Shown here piece by piece: positions 7,876-15,941 of a stretch of 32,805 nucleotides of DNA. Position 1 is the stretch's first letter. Every line of letters begins with the position of its first letter. Source of the DNA: Crocinitomicaceae bacterium (GTDB lineage Bacteria; Bacteroidota; Bacteroidia; Flavobacteriales_D; Crocinitomicaceae); NCBI GenBank assembly GCA_023268965.1, contig JALRJE010000024.1, positions 1 to 32,805 of the forward strand, in the 5' to 3' direction. The position numbers and the translations under genes are program-made. Below the pieces are notes generated by a model. The model did no database searches. It was not told the DNA's origin and saw only the letters and a program-made list of their open reading frames with translations.

Positions 7876-7935
7876 AGGCAGTCTTGCCAGATGTTAATGA
7901 AGTGTTAAATACCTCCAACACGAAAAGAAGCTTCC

Positions 7936-7943
7936 TATCTTTC
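7936..7943 (+). promoter_or_regulatory. Weak -7 box candidate of the DUF1573 gene
   Basis: TATCTTTC matches TAnnTTTG at all but the last base and lies 20 nt before the ATG at 7964, in an 88-nt gap after the Feo genes. No clear -33 TTTG is seen at the right distance, so confidence is low. A separate promoter is plausible because this gene has its own terminator and a different function. Confidence 0.25.
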
Positions 7944-7963
7944 GACAAGATAAACTGATACTT

Positions 7964-8407
7964 ATGAAAAAATTAATGCTTTCTTTTGGTGTTGTTTTGA
8001 TGGCAATTCTTGGCCTCAACACCGTTAATGCACAAATTGAAAAAGGTGCTAAAATCGAATTTAATAAAGAAGTCCATGATTATGGTAGCATCAAATACGG
8101 TGGTGAGCCATACTGTTCTTTTGAATTCAAGAATACAGGAGACGAACCATTGATCATCTCCAACGCTAAAGGATCTTGTGGCTGTACAGTTCCTGAGTGG
8201 CCAAAAGAACCAATTGCGCCAGGTGCAAAAGGGTCCATCCGTGTCAAATACGATACCAACCGTCCAGGCCCAATCAATAAAAGTGTAACGATTACTTCTA
8301 ATGCAATCAACGAACCTAACAAAGTTATTCGAATCAAAGGTGAAGTTGGTCCAGCTCCAGAAAGTGGCACACCAGTGAACAACGCAGGTGCACCTACCAA
8401 CAACTAA
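7964..8407 (+). CDS. Secreted DUF1573 domain protein
   Basis: A 147-residue protein with a signal peptide (MKKLMLSFGVVLMAILGLNTVNA, probable cleavage after Ala23) and one DUF1573 domain. DUF1573 is an immunoglobulin-like beta sandwich very common in Bacteroidota. Typical blocks are HDYGSIKYGG (38-47), FEFKNTGDEPLIISNAKGSC, the GSCGCTVPEWP turn with Cys72 and Cys74, APGAKGSIRVKYDT and KSVTITSNA. The last 20 residues are a flexible Pro/Asn/Gly-rich tail. The molecular role of these proteins is not established; a periplasmic or surface location is inferred from the signal. It stands alone between the Feo genes and the convergent mtnC and ends in a strong terminator. Confidence 0.9.
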   Translation: MKKLMLSFGVVLMAILGLNTVNAQIEKGAKIEFNKEVHDYGSIKYGGEPYCSFEFKNTGDEPLIISNAKGSCGCTVPEWPKEPIAPGAKGSIRVKYDTNRPGPINKSVTITSNAINEPNKVIRIKGEVGPAPESGTPVNNAGAPTNN

Positions 8408-8429
8408 TTTGCAATTCTCCCTAATTCAT

Positions 8430-8458
8430 AAGCCACTCCTCGGAGTGGCTTTTTTTTT
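8430..8458 (+). terminator. Rho-independent terminator after the DUF1573 gene
   Basis: AGCCACTCC and GGAGTGGCT (8431-8450) form a perfect GC-rich stem with a very tight loop, followed by a run of nine T (8450-8458). It lies 23 nt after the stop. The opposite strand has no T-run after the stem, so it is probably efficient only rightward. mtnC converges and stops at 8462. Confidence 0.92.
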
Positions 8459-8461
8459 GAT

Positions 8462-9145
8462 TCAGATTTCTAGAAAACTATTTACGGTAGTTGGCCAATT
8501 AGGGGCAGTGCCCGAACGAAGCAGCTGAATGGTTTGCATTCCGGCAGCGGAGGCAGCCTCGAGCTCAGCTGAAATATCAGAAAGAAATAAAATTTGTTGC
8601 GGATTTAAACTCAAAAATGCTGCGATTTTTTGGTAAGTCTCTTGCTCTTTTTTTGGACCCGTTGTAGTGTCAAAATGATTGGAGAAGTGCACTGATAAAT
8701 CTCCAAAATCGCTGAAGCGAAACAAAAGCTTTTGGGCTGCTACGGACCCCGATGAAAACACCCCAATTTGAAGACCTTTACTGCGCCATTGATTGAGCGC
8801 CGCAGGAACATCATCAAAAACATGACCTGTAATAGCTCCTGTTTCATAGCCATTTTTCCAAATAATACCTTGGAGTACTTTTAATGGCGTTAGTTTTCTA
8901 TCTTCCTCGCTCCATTTATGAAGACAAGCCAACACCTCTTCTGTAGTTGTTAGGTGTCGTCCTTCTTCTTGGGCTGCTATTTCTATAATTTCGGAGAAGG
9001 CGTCTTTAACATCTGTAATATGACCATGTTTAGTCAGCTCGTTGAGGTGTTCACGAAAATAAGGGAAAAGTACCTGGTATACAAAATCAACAGAACTGGT
9101 GGTCCCTTCGATATCCGTTAAAATATATTTGATTTGCTTATCCAA
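8462..9145 (-). CDS. mtnC: Enolase-phosphatase E1 (methionine salvage)
   Basis: A HAD-superfamily enzyme that enolises and dephosphorylates 2,3-diketo-5-methylthiopentyl-1-phosphate to give acireductone. The 227 residues contain the HAD nucleophile region in its family-specific form DIEGTTSSVDF (11-21), a cap region, the second motif as VFSSGSVAAQKLLF, the block TTTGPKKEQETY (related to the usual STxxGxKxE) and the acidic motif FLSDISAELEAASAAGM. It overlaps the end of mtnD by 8 nt, so translation is probably coupled, and it is the last gene of the long leftward cluster. Its product is the substrate of MtnD next door. The other salvage steps (mtnA, mtnK or mtnN, aminotransferase) are not in the window. 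Confidence 0.94.
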   Translation of the reverse strand: MDKQIKYILTDIEGTTSSVDFVYQVLFPYFREHLNELTKHGHITDVKDAFSEIIEIAAQEEGRHLTTTEEVLACLHKWSEEDRKLTPLKVLQGIIWKNGYETGAITGHVFDDVPAALNQWRSKGLQIGVFSSGSVAAQKLLFRFSDFGDLSVHFSNHFDTTTGPKKEQETYQKIAAFLSLNPQQILFLSDISAELEAASAAGMQTIQLLRSGTAPNWPTTVNSFLEI

Positions 9146-9683
9146 GCGTTGGCGACTTAAAATGAAGATATTTAGATTCTATACCCGATGCCGTATAAAT
9201 GGGCGTCCAACCCGACATATCTGTAAAGATGCGGATCGCTTTCACGAATGGTTGTTGCGCACCTGCATCAAACCAATGTTTGGTGCCCGCTGGCACACTA
9301 ATGAGATCGCCCCGCTGACACAACACGTTAAAAACGGGTGCATCTTGTAAATGAAACCAAAATAAGCCTTGCCCATCGACAAAGAAGCGTATCTCGTCTT
9401 CATCGTGGGTATGTTCAGCTAAGAATTTAGCGCGTAGTTGCTCGTAATTTGGGGTAAGTGCGTGAATGGAAATAACATCGGCACTTTGATAGCCTCCGAT
9501 CGACATAAATGGCTTTAAATCTTTGGCATAAGCCTCTAAGATTTCTTCCTGGCTGGCGGTATCATCAAATGTAACAGTACAAGACCACTGATCAAAAAAT
9601 ACATCGTATTGTTGAAGAAATGCTTTTATTTCAGAAGGTTCAAAAAGCTGAATCGCTTGGTCGGGAATAGATAGAATCGCCAT
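9138..9683 (-). CDS. mtnD: Acireductone dioxygenase
   Basis: A cupin dioxygenase that cleaves 1,2-dihydroxy-3-keto-5-methylthiopentene. With Fe(II) it gives the methionine precursor 4-methylthio-2-oxobutanoate and formate; with Ni(II) it takes an off-pathway route. The four metal ligands of the family are present: His91 and His93 in HTHDEDEIRFF, Glu97, and His136 in PAGTKHWFDAG. The DGQGLFWFH segment between them is also typical. Its 181 residues are the normal length. It sits 2 nt after mtnB and overlaps mtnC by 8 nt. The gene order B-D-C follows the order of enzymes except that C acts before D. Confidence 0.96.
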   Translation of the reverse strand: MAILSIPDQAIQLFEPSEIKAFLQQYDVFFDQWSCTVTFDDTASQEEILEAYAKDLKPFMSIGGYQSADVISIHALTPNYEQLRAKFLAEHTHDEDEIRFFVDGQGLFWFHLQDAPVFNVLCQRGDLISVPAGTKHWFDAGAQQPFVKAIRIFTDMSGWTPIYTASGIESKYLHFKSPTLG

Positions 9684-9685
9684 TG

Positions 9686-10267
9686 TTATAATAAAAATTC
9701 ACACTCGCAAAGATAATCTAAAGTCTCGAGATGTCTTTGGGCCTCAAAAAGGTTTTCTCCCCATGCGTAGGTGCCATGACCCGCAATAATAAAACAATGA
9801 TATAGAATTTCTGCTTTGCGTTCATCCAATGCCTGGCAAAGTACTGCCATATCTTGCTGGTTCTCAATAATTGGGATTTCTAGGGTATCTAAATGACTCT
9901 TACATCCTTTGAAGCCCTTTTGAAGTTCATAACCCTGAACGGCAAACACATGCTCGTTGAACTGAGAAATCAATACAGGGAACTTCCCATGGCTGTGCAG
10001 CACAACTTTTGCATCCGGAAAATTTCTGTAAATCCAAAGGTGAATTTGTGTTTCGTCTGAAGGCTTGACGCCTTGAAATAATCCGGTTCCTAGACCTTTT
10101 TCATCGATGCATATCAAATCTTGCTCAGTGAAATCAGCTTTATTGACTCCGGATCTAGAAACCCAACACTGCTGCTGTTCGTCTATAAATGAATAATTAG
10201 TAGAGGTTGCTGGCGACCACCCTCTCGCATTTAATGTGCGAATAAGTTGTGCGAGTGCAGCCTTCAT
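9686..10267 (-). CDS. mtnB: Methylthioribulose-1-phosphate dehydratase
   Basis: A class II aldolase-fold zinc enzyme that dehydrates 5-methylthioribulose 1-phosphate to the diketo compound used by MtnC. In 193 residues it shows the N-terminal RGWSPATSTNYS segment, KPSDETQIH (68-76, with the family's acidic residue Glu72), and the zinc ligands His91 and His93 in LHSHGKFPV and His164 in AGHGTYAWG. These features separate it from the fuculose/ribulose-phosphate aldolases of the same fold, and the mtnD and mtnC neighbours settle the assignment. Its ATG overlaps the yqeY stop by one base (TAATG), which suggests translational coupling to the division cluster upstream. Confidence 0.94.
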   Translation of the reverse strand: MKAALAQLIRTLNARGWSPATSTNYSFIDEQQQCWVSRSGVNKADFTEQDLICIDEKGLGTGLFQGVKPSDETQIHLWIYRNFPDAKVVLHSHGKFPVLISQFNEHVFAVQGYELQKGFKGCKSHLDTLEIPIIENQQDMAVLCQALDERKAEILYHCFIIAGHGTYAWGENLFEAQRHLETLDYLCECEFLL

Positions 10268-10716
10268 TAGTTAGAGAGGGTCTCTTTTACGAGCGCTGCA
10301 ATGATTTTACCATCTGCTTTTCCGGCAAGTTTTGCAGATAAAATACCCATCACCTTGCCCATATCTTGAGGGCCGCTTGCCCCCGTTTGAGCTACAGCAG
10401 CAGCTACTTCTGCACGAATCTGTTCTTCGGTAAGCATTTGAGGCAAATAAGCCTCTATGACTTGCGCTTGATATAATTCTTCAGCAGCAAGGTCTGGACG
10501 GTTTTGGTCTTGATAAAGTGTGTAGGTCTCCATGCGTTGTTTATGGAGCTTCATGCATATTTTGAGCGCAACCTCCTCGCTTACTTCAGCAGCTGCACCT
10601 GAGGTAGCCTCTAGCAAGAGTTTTGATTTGATGTCTCGGAGTGCTGCTAGTTTTTCTTTCTCCTTAGCCAGCATTGCATTTTTGATATCTAGATTGATGC
10701 GTTCTGTGAAGGTCAT
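10267..10716 (-). CDS. yqeY: GatB/YqeY-like protein
   Basis: A 149-residue helical protein related to the C-terminal tRNA-binding domain of the amidotransferase subunit GatB. Visible family features are an N-terminal ERINLDIKNAMLAKEKEKLAA segment followed by LRDIKSKLL, a central LHKQRMETYTLY segment, AQVIEAYLPQMLTEEQI, and the C-terminal PQDMGKVMGILSAKLAGKADGKIIAALVK. The molecular role is not firmly known; a link to tRNA-dependent amidation is suggested by homology only. It begins 2 nt after the ftsZ stop, a neighbourhood I recall from other flavobacterial genomes, and ends in a one-base overlap with mtnB. Confidence 0.92.
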   Translation of the reverse strand: MTFTERINLDIKNAMLAKEKEKLAALRDIKSKLLLEATSGAAAEVSEEVALKICMKLHKQRMETYTLYQDQNRPDLAAEELYQAQVIEAYLPQMLTEEQIRAEVAAAVAQTGASGPQDMGKVMGILSAKLAGKADGKIIAALVKETLSN

Positions 10717-10718
10717 GA

Positions 10719-12383
10719 TCAGTCTACGTTATCGTGTAAAAAATTATTGCCGTTCCGAAGGGTAGGCTGGCCGTTGACGTCAGTACCCACACCAAAGCGT
10801 GAAATCTGCTCTTGTGTACTAGGTGTTTGTTGGTGTAAATGAATATTTCTACGAACAAATGCTGGCTCATTCTCAAATTCAAGTAAACCATCGGGCTTTT
10901 GAAGCTTGGAGGTGAACTCTTGAATACGACTCACGCGCTCTTGTACTTTGCGCTGTTGCTCTTCAGGACTTAAAATGCGCTTCGGCGTTTCCATCTCTAC
11001 GCGTTGAACGCTGTCGTCTTCGAGCACATGCTTAACGATAGGTTGAGGCTGAGAAAATGTCACTTCTTGAATAGGTTCAGTGGCAGAGGTCGCTTGTTCT
11101 GACTCTGCTTGTACGTCGAAAACTTCCCAACTCATAGCGGTTTGAGCCGGAAGTGCTTCTTCTTTCTCATCGTAGAGATTGTAGGTCTTTTTTGCCGATG
11201 CCGACACTGCATCTATTGGTTGCTCAGTGGCATGAAAAGGATTGGCTAATGGCGTTTCTACCTGCTTCAAAAAAGGCTCTGTTGCGTTGTCTTGAATAGA
11301 GGCTGAGGCCAAAGACTCAAAAGGAGAGGTCAAAGGGACCGTGATTTCTTGTTTCTGATCTTCTTCGAGAACAACCACTGTACGCTCAGGACTTTTTTCA
11401 AAACCGGTGAGCGGAGAAGATGTAAATCCGGTAGCTATAATGGTAAGGCTGAGCTGATCACCTAATGATGCATCGTGGCCATGACCCCAAATGACATCGG
11501 CTGTAGAACCTGCTGCCTCTTGAATGTAATCGGTGATATCGGTGATTTCATCCATCATGACTTCTCGGTCACCGTAGGTGATGTTGAGCAAGACATATCG
11601 TGCGCCATTGATATCGTTATCGTAAAGTAAAGGCGAAGTAAGTGCTTCTTTCACAGCTAATACCGCTCGGTTTTCACCTGCAGCCATGGCACTTCCCATA
11701 ATGGCGTGTCCGGAATTGCGCATAACCGTATTGACGTCATTGAAATCGACATTAATGGCGCCCGTTACCGAAATTACTTCAGCGATTCCTTTGGCCGCTA
11801 CAGTTAAAACGTCATCGGCATGAGAGAATGCCTCTGATAAGGACATGTTTTTACCAAACTCGCGCAAGCGCTCGTTATTGATTATGAGAAGTGTATCTAC
11901 ATTTTGACGCATGCGCTCTAAGCCTTCTTCGGCTTGTTGACGTCTTTTGCGGCCTTCAAAATTAAATGGGACTGTTACAATACCAACTGTTAATATGCCG
12001 AGATCTTTAGCAACTTGGGCAATGACAGGAGCCGCACCTGTGCCGGTACCACCACCCATGCCTGCCGTCACAAAAACCATCTTGGTATCCTTAGAGAGCA
12101 ACTCTCGGATTTCTTGGATATTTTCCATGGCCGCATTCATTCCTACATCTGGAATCATGCCTGCTCCACGGCCTTCTGTCAGGTTTGGACCTAATTGAAT
12201 TTTGTACGGTACAGGTGATAGTTCGAGTGCTTGGCAATCGGTATTACAAACGATAAAATCTACACCCGCAATTCCTTGCAAGTACATGTGATTGACTGCA
12301 TTAGAGCCGCCTCCGCCCACTCCTATCACTTTAATGATAGAGGCCGCTTGGGTTGTTTCGTGTTTTGGTAAATCAAATTCCAT
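10719..12383 (-). CDS. ftsZ: Cell division protein FtsZ
   Basis: The tubulin-like GTPase that forms the cytokinetic ring. The nucleotide-binding segment GVGGGGSNAVNHM (21-33), the tubulin signature AGMGGGTGTGAAP (107-119) and the T7 catalytic loop NVDFNDVN (211-218) are intact. The globular part ends near residue 325. A long hydrophilic linker (about 325-500) is rich in Glu, Gln, Pro and Ser. At about 503-513, FENEPAFVRRN resembles the C-terminal peptide that binds FtsA in other bacteria, but about 40 more residues follow it. At 554 residues it is much longer than the E. coli protein, as is usual in Bacteroidota. It lies 36 nt after ftsA, the largest gap inside the cluster, and 2 nt before yqeY. 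Confidence 0.98.
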   Translation of the reverse strand: MEFDLPKHETTQAASIIKVIGVGGGGSNAVNHMYLQGIAGVDFIVCNTDCQALELSPVPYKIQLGPNLTEGRGAGMIPDVGMNAAMENIQEIRELLSKDTKMVFVTAGMGGGTGTGAAPVIAQVAKDLGILTVGIVTVPFNFEGRKRRQQAEEGLERMRQNVDTLLIINNERLREFGKNMSLSEAFSHADDVLTVAAKGIAEVISVTGAINVDFNDVNTVMRNSGHAIMGSAMAAGENRAVLAVKEALTSPLLYDNDINGARYVLLNITYGDREVMMDEITDITDYIQEAAGSTADVIWGHGHDASLGDQLSLTIIATGFTSSPLTGFEKSPERTVVVLEEDQKQEITVPLTSPFESLASASIQDNATEPFLKQVETPLANPFHATEQPIDAVSASAKKTYNLYDEKEEALPAQTAMSWEVFDVQAESEQATSATEPIQEVTFSQPQPIVKHVLEDDSVQRVEMETPKRILSPEEQQRKVQERVSRIQEFTSKLQKPDGLLEFENEPAFVRRNIHLHQQTPSTQEQISRFGVGTDVNGQPTLRNGNNFLHDNVD

Positions 12384-12419
12384 AATACTGCATTGTATAA
12401 CCGCGTTTGTCTAAATATG

Positions 12420-13811
12420 TTAATCTTCAGAATCATCAAAAAATTTCCTAACCGGACCTAAAATACGGTCGAAAAATTCTCCTCTGCGTTCTGCGTTAGA
12501 ATGGGTTTTTATTTTTTCTTCCTTATCGGAAATTTGGGCTTGAGTAGCTGGCTCTTTGTCTTGCGTTAAAGCGCCTTCTTCCCAAGGCTTTAGGGCTTCA
12601 ACACTTTCAAAACCTTTGAGAACCAAACCAATTCCGGTAGCAAACATAGGGCTAGATAAAGCCTCAATGTCATTCGAATTCGCAAGGTGTTCTGTCGGGT
12701 AACCAATACGCGCATCCATTCCGGTGAGGTATTCAATGAGTTGAGTGAGGTGCTTAAGTTGCGAACCTCCTCCAGTAACAACAATACCGCCAATGAGCTT
12801 TTTCTCGTATCCAGAGTTTTTGATTTCGAGATTGACGAGTTCGATAATTTCCTCCATTCTCGCTTGGATGATACTCGCTAGATTGCGCAATGTAATTTCC
12901 TTAGGGTCACGACCTCGCAAGCCAGGGATACATACAACCTCATTTTCTTTGCTTTCGGATGCCAAAGCGCTTCCGTATTTTACCTTGAGCATTTCTGCTT
13001 GGCGCTGCATGATGCGACAGCCTTCTTTGATATCTTGGGTAATGATATTGCCTCCGAAAGGAATTACTGCGGTATGACGAATCAGGCCGTCGTGAAAAAT
13101 GGCAACATCGGTAGTGCCGCCGCCGATATCAACAAGCACCACACCCGCTTCTTTTTCTTCTTCAGAAAGGACAGCCTCGGCTGACGCGATAGGTTCAAGA
13201 ATAATATCTTTGACACCGAGGCCAGCGCGATCTACACAACGAGTAATATTTTGTACGTTGGTTACCTGACCAGTAATGATGTGAAAATTTGCTTCGAGCC
13301 GAACGCCTGCCATTCCAATTGGGTCTTTGATTTCTGGCTCTCCGTCGACGATATATTCTTGTGGAATTACCGTGATGATTGCTTCTCCAGGATTCATGAC
13401 CATTTGGTACATGTCGTCAACAAATGCATCGATATCAACTTGGGAAATTTCTTCACTGGCCGTGCGTCGGGTGTATATACCACGATGCTGCATGCTTTTG
13501 ATGTGCTGCCCAGCAATACCAACGTGGACGTTTTTGATTTTGAGATTTCCTTCAACGGTATTTTGAGTGGCTTCTACTGCGGCATTGATAGATTGCACCG
13601 TGCGCTCGATATTCGACACTACACCCCGCATGACGCCCAAAGACTCACTTTTACCCATTGCGATAATTTCAATTTTGTTGTGCTCGTTTTTTCGACCCAC
13701 AAAAAAAGCGATTTTGGTGGTGCCAATGTCCAAACCTACAACCACTCGCATGCGCTTCACCTCGGCATTGTTATTTTTTTCTGCAAACGATTTGTCCATC
13801 ATACTTGACAC
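12420..13811 (-). CDS. ftsA: Cell division protein FtsA
   Basis: An actin-like ATPase that tethers FtsZ filaments to the membrane. Visible motifs are the first phosphate loop GLDIGTTKIAFFVGRKN (from residue 26), the second phosphate loop VVLVDIGGGTTDVAIF (about 224-239) and the adenosine motif GGIVVTGGGSQL. The tail GEFFDRILGPVRKFFDDSED is the expected amphipathic membrane-binding helix. The start is uncertain. ATG 13811 overlaps ftsQ by 41 nt. In-frame ATGs at 13802 and 13799 overlap less, and one at 13751 (residue 21, MRVVVGLDIG) lies after the ftsQ stop. The longest form would give FtsA a polar N-terminal extension of about 20 residues before the actin fold. Confidence 0.96.
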   Translation of the reverse strand: MSSMMDKSFAEKNNNAEVKRMRVVVGLDIGTTKIAFFVGRKNEHNKIEIIAMGKSESLGVMRGVVSNIERTVQSINAAVEATQNTVEGNLKIKNVHVGIAGQHIKSMQHRGIYTRRTASEEISQVDIDAFVDDMYQMVMNPGEAIITVIPQEYIVDGEPEIKDPIGMAGVRLEANFHIITGQVTNVQNITRCVDRAGLGVKDIILEPIASAEAVLSEEEKEAGVVLVDIGGGTTDVAIFHDGLIRHTAVIPFGGNIITQDIKEGCRIMQRQAEMLKVKYGSALASESKENEVVCIPGLRGRDPKEITLRNLASIIQARMEEIIELVNLEIKNSGYEKKLIGGIVVTGGGSQLKHLTQLIEYLTGMDARIGYPTEHLANSNDIEALSSPMFATGIGLVLKGFESVEALKPWEEGALTQDKEPATQAQISDKEEKIKTHSNAERRGEFFDRILGPVRKFFDDSED

Positions 13812-14565
13812 TTATTTCTTTGTATTTATTCCAGCCTTCATGAGGCAGGGCTTCTTTGTAAAAATGTTTCAAACGTTCAAATTTGTCTGAAACTTCTTTG
13901 GTGCTGCGCGCAGGTCCAAAGATGATTTGTTGCTCTCCAACCATCGGAATAAGTATAAAATCTCCGTCTGATTCGAGGTAAACCTGACCTATTAATTGTT
14001 GCATTAATGGATCATTACAAACATAATTTGAAATGCGGTAGATTTGACCGACTTTTTGAGAACTTTTCAAATTTGAATTGTTAATAAAATCGCAGTTCAG
14101 ATGAGGGTTATAGACATCGTGAATGGCTCCAGAAAAAACCAAAACTCGGGCAGTATGTAAGCTCGATCTGTACATCATAAAACCATCTTGATCAAGGTAA
14201 TAACTCTGTCCGCTTGTATTGAAAATCCTGGCTATTGGTTTGCGCAGTTCTAATTTCACCTCCCAATTTGATCCCAAGTGTTTATAGACTTCAGCTCGCT
14301 TCACTTCAGACATAGCTGATATCGCACGTTCAATGGAATGGATCTGAAGTTTATTCACCGGCATCTTTCTTCGAAATAGTTGCCGTAACTGCAAACGATC
14401 TAGTAATTCTTCTTCTGTTAAAAATGCATTTTCGTCCTCGGTATGAATGGCAATGTTTGGCTGATCTAAATGTGTTTGCTGCTCTTGACTTTGCGCAAAA
14501 TAAAAAACAACACCTACCCCAACGAAAATGAGCAGCCAAAAAATTCTTATGAGCCAAATTTTCAT
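13771..14565 (-). CDS. ftsQ: Cell division protein FtsQ/DivIB family
   Basis: A bitopic division protein of 264 residues: a short cytoplasmic start, one membrane helix (about residues 4-24, IWLIRIFWLLIFVGVGVVFY), then a periplasmic part. The region about 38-110 fits a POTRA domain (LLDRLQLRQLFRRK, then IERAISAMSEVKRAEVYKHL and VKLELRKPIARIFN), followed by a beta domain with SYYLDQDGFMMYRS. Sequence is weakly conserved in this family, so position between murC and ftsA supports the call strongly. It overlaps murC by 4 nt (ATGA) at its start and overlaps the long ftsA frame by 41 nt at its end. In the division complex it links the septal synthase to upstream factors. Confidence 0.92.
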   Translation of the reverse strand: MKIWLIRIFWLLIFVGVGVVFYFAQSQEQQTHLDQPNIAIHTEDENAFLTEEELLDRLQLRQLFRRKMPVNKLQIHSIERAISAMSEVKRAEVYKHLGSNWEVKLELRKPIARIFNTSGQSYYLDQDGFMMYRSSLHTARVLVFSGAIHDVYNPHLNCDFINNSNLKSSQKVGQIYRISNYVCNDPLMQQLIGQVYLESDGDFILIPMVGEQQIIFGPARSTKEVSDKFERLKHFYKEALPHEGWNKYKEISVKYDGQIVCRKK

Positions 14566-15941
14566 GCGTTCGTGATTTGAATTTTGAGTAGTTCGGTTAC
14601 CGGCTTCACCATACGATCGATATCTCCTGCCCCTATGGTCAGTACAACGCCTTTTTTTACCGATTGGAGGGCCAATAGTATTTCATGGGAAGACATGACA
14701 ACCTTTGACTTAAGCGCAACTGCATCTAATAGCCACTCGCTCGTTACGCCATGTATTGGCTCTTCTCGAGCAGGATAAATTGGTAATAAGTACAACTGAT
14801 CAAGGGCCGCCAACGAAAGTGCAAAATCCTTGGCAAAATCCTTGGTCCGCGAATATAAATGGGGCTGAAAAATACCAATCACGGGTAACTCAGGATAAAT
14901 ACTTCGAACCGATGTTATCAAGGCGTTTATTTCGGTCGGGTGATGTGCATAATCATCGATATAAATTAAATTTTCTGAACGCAAATGATACTCAAAACGA
15001 CGTTTAACTCCGGTAAAACTCTTAAGCGAGGCACGCAAGTCATCCACTTCGTATCCCAGTTGTACTAATAAAGCGATGCAGCCAAGCGCGTTTTCTGCAT
15101 TATGAATTCCAGGAAGGCCCAACTCTATATCGAGGAATAGTTCATCATGAAGACGCAAATCTGCCACCTGAAAACCATTGACATACCGTAAGTTATTGAA
15201 AGAAAAATCAGCTGTTTGTGAATCAATGGCATAAGTCCTGACAGCAGCAAGGCTTGGAAGAGAAAGACCTTCTTTTTGAATACAGTATCCCTTGGGGTCT
15301 ATGCGCAATGAAAACTGTCTAAATCCTTCCTCAAACGCATTTGAATTGCCGTAGATGTCCAGGTGATCTGGATCAGTGGCAGTGATAATAGCGGCAAAAG
15401 GCGATAATTGAAGAAAACTACGGTCGAATTCATCGGCCTCAATTACAGCGTATGGACTTTGGGCATGAAGCACAAGATTAGAATCAAAATTACTCGCGAT
15501 GCCACCCAAAAATGCTGTACAACCAACACCTATTTCAGTTAACATATGTGCCAAAAGAGAACTCGTGGTTGTTTTTCCGTGCGTTCCCGCAACGCAAAGC
15601 CCCTGGTAAGTTTTGGTAAGGGCACCAAGAACCTCTGCTCTCTTGAGAATCGTAAAAGAATACTGCTGAAAATACTCAAGTTCTCCTAATACTTTAATTG
15701 CTGGTGTGTATATAACCAGGGTGGTATTAGGGTCGGTAAATTGTTTTGGGATTTGAGTTCCAAGATCATCAAAGTGAATAGCTATTCCCTCTTCAATGAG
15801 TTTTTGAGTGAGCGTAGTATGAACTTTATCGTAACCCCCAACTTGCTTACCCGTAAATTTAAAATACCTAGCTAAGGCGCTCATGCCTATTCCGCCGATA
15901 CCGATGAGGTAGATATGATCAAATTGTTGAAGTGTCTTCAT
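14562..15941 (-). CDS. murC: UDP-N-acetylmuramate--L-alanine ligase
   Basis: A cytosolic Mur ligase that adds L-alanine to UDP-MurNAc, the first amino acid of the stem peptide. The 459 residues show the N-terminal UDP-binding motif YLIGIGGIGMSALARYF (11-27), the ATP loop GTHGKTTT (119-126), EADEFDRSFL, TATDPDHLDIYG, the FTGVKRRFEY segment and DDYAHHPTEI, a MurC hallmark. The GxGGxGMSALA and AHHPTEI blocks distinguish it from MurD and Mpl in this context. It overlaps murG and ftsQ by 4 nt each, pointing to coupled translation. Confidence 0.97.
   Translation of the reverse strand: MKTLQQFDHIYLIGIGGIGMSALARYFKFTGKQVGGYDKVHTTLTQKLIEEGIAIHFDDLGTQIPKQFTDPNTTLVIYTPAIKVLGELEYFQQYSFTILKRAEVLGALTKTYQGLCVAGTHGKTTTSSLLAHMLTEIGVGCTAFLGGIASNFDSNLVLHAQSPYAVIEADEFDRSFLQLSPFAAIITATDPDHLDIYGNSNAFEEGFRQFSLRIDPKGYCIQKEGLSLPSLAAVRTYAIDSQTADFSFNNLRYVNGFQVADLRLHDELFLDIELGLPGIHNAENALGCIALLVQLGYEVDDLRASLKSFTGVKRRFEYHLRSENLIYIDDYAHHPTEINALITSVRSIYPELPVIGIFQPHLYSRTKDFAKDFALSLAALDQLYLLPIYPAREEPIHGVTSEWLLDAVALKSKVVMSSHEILLALQSVKKGVVLTIGAGDIDRMVKPVTELLKIQITNA

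Noticed and set aside
7877-7888. GGCA-GTCT-TGCC hairpin after the small Feo gene
   Set aside because: A 4-bp stem without a T-run is too weak to call a terminator.
8080-8403. A 107-codon open frame on the - strand opposite the DUF1573 gene
   Set aside because: The + strand gene has a signal peptide, a known domain and a terminator. The antisense product is low-complexity and has no support.
13251-13808. A 185-codon open frame on the + strand opposite ftsA
   Set aside because: It lies entirely antisense to a clearly conserved gene and shows no recognisable motif. Long antisense frames are expected opposite conserved coding sequence with this codon bias.
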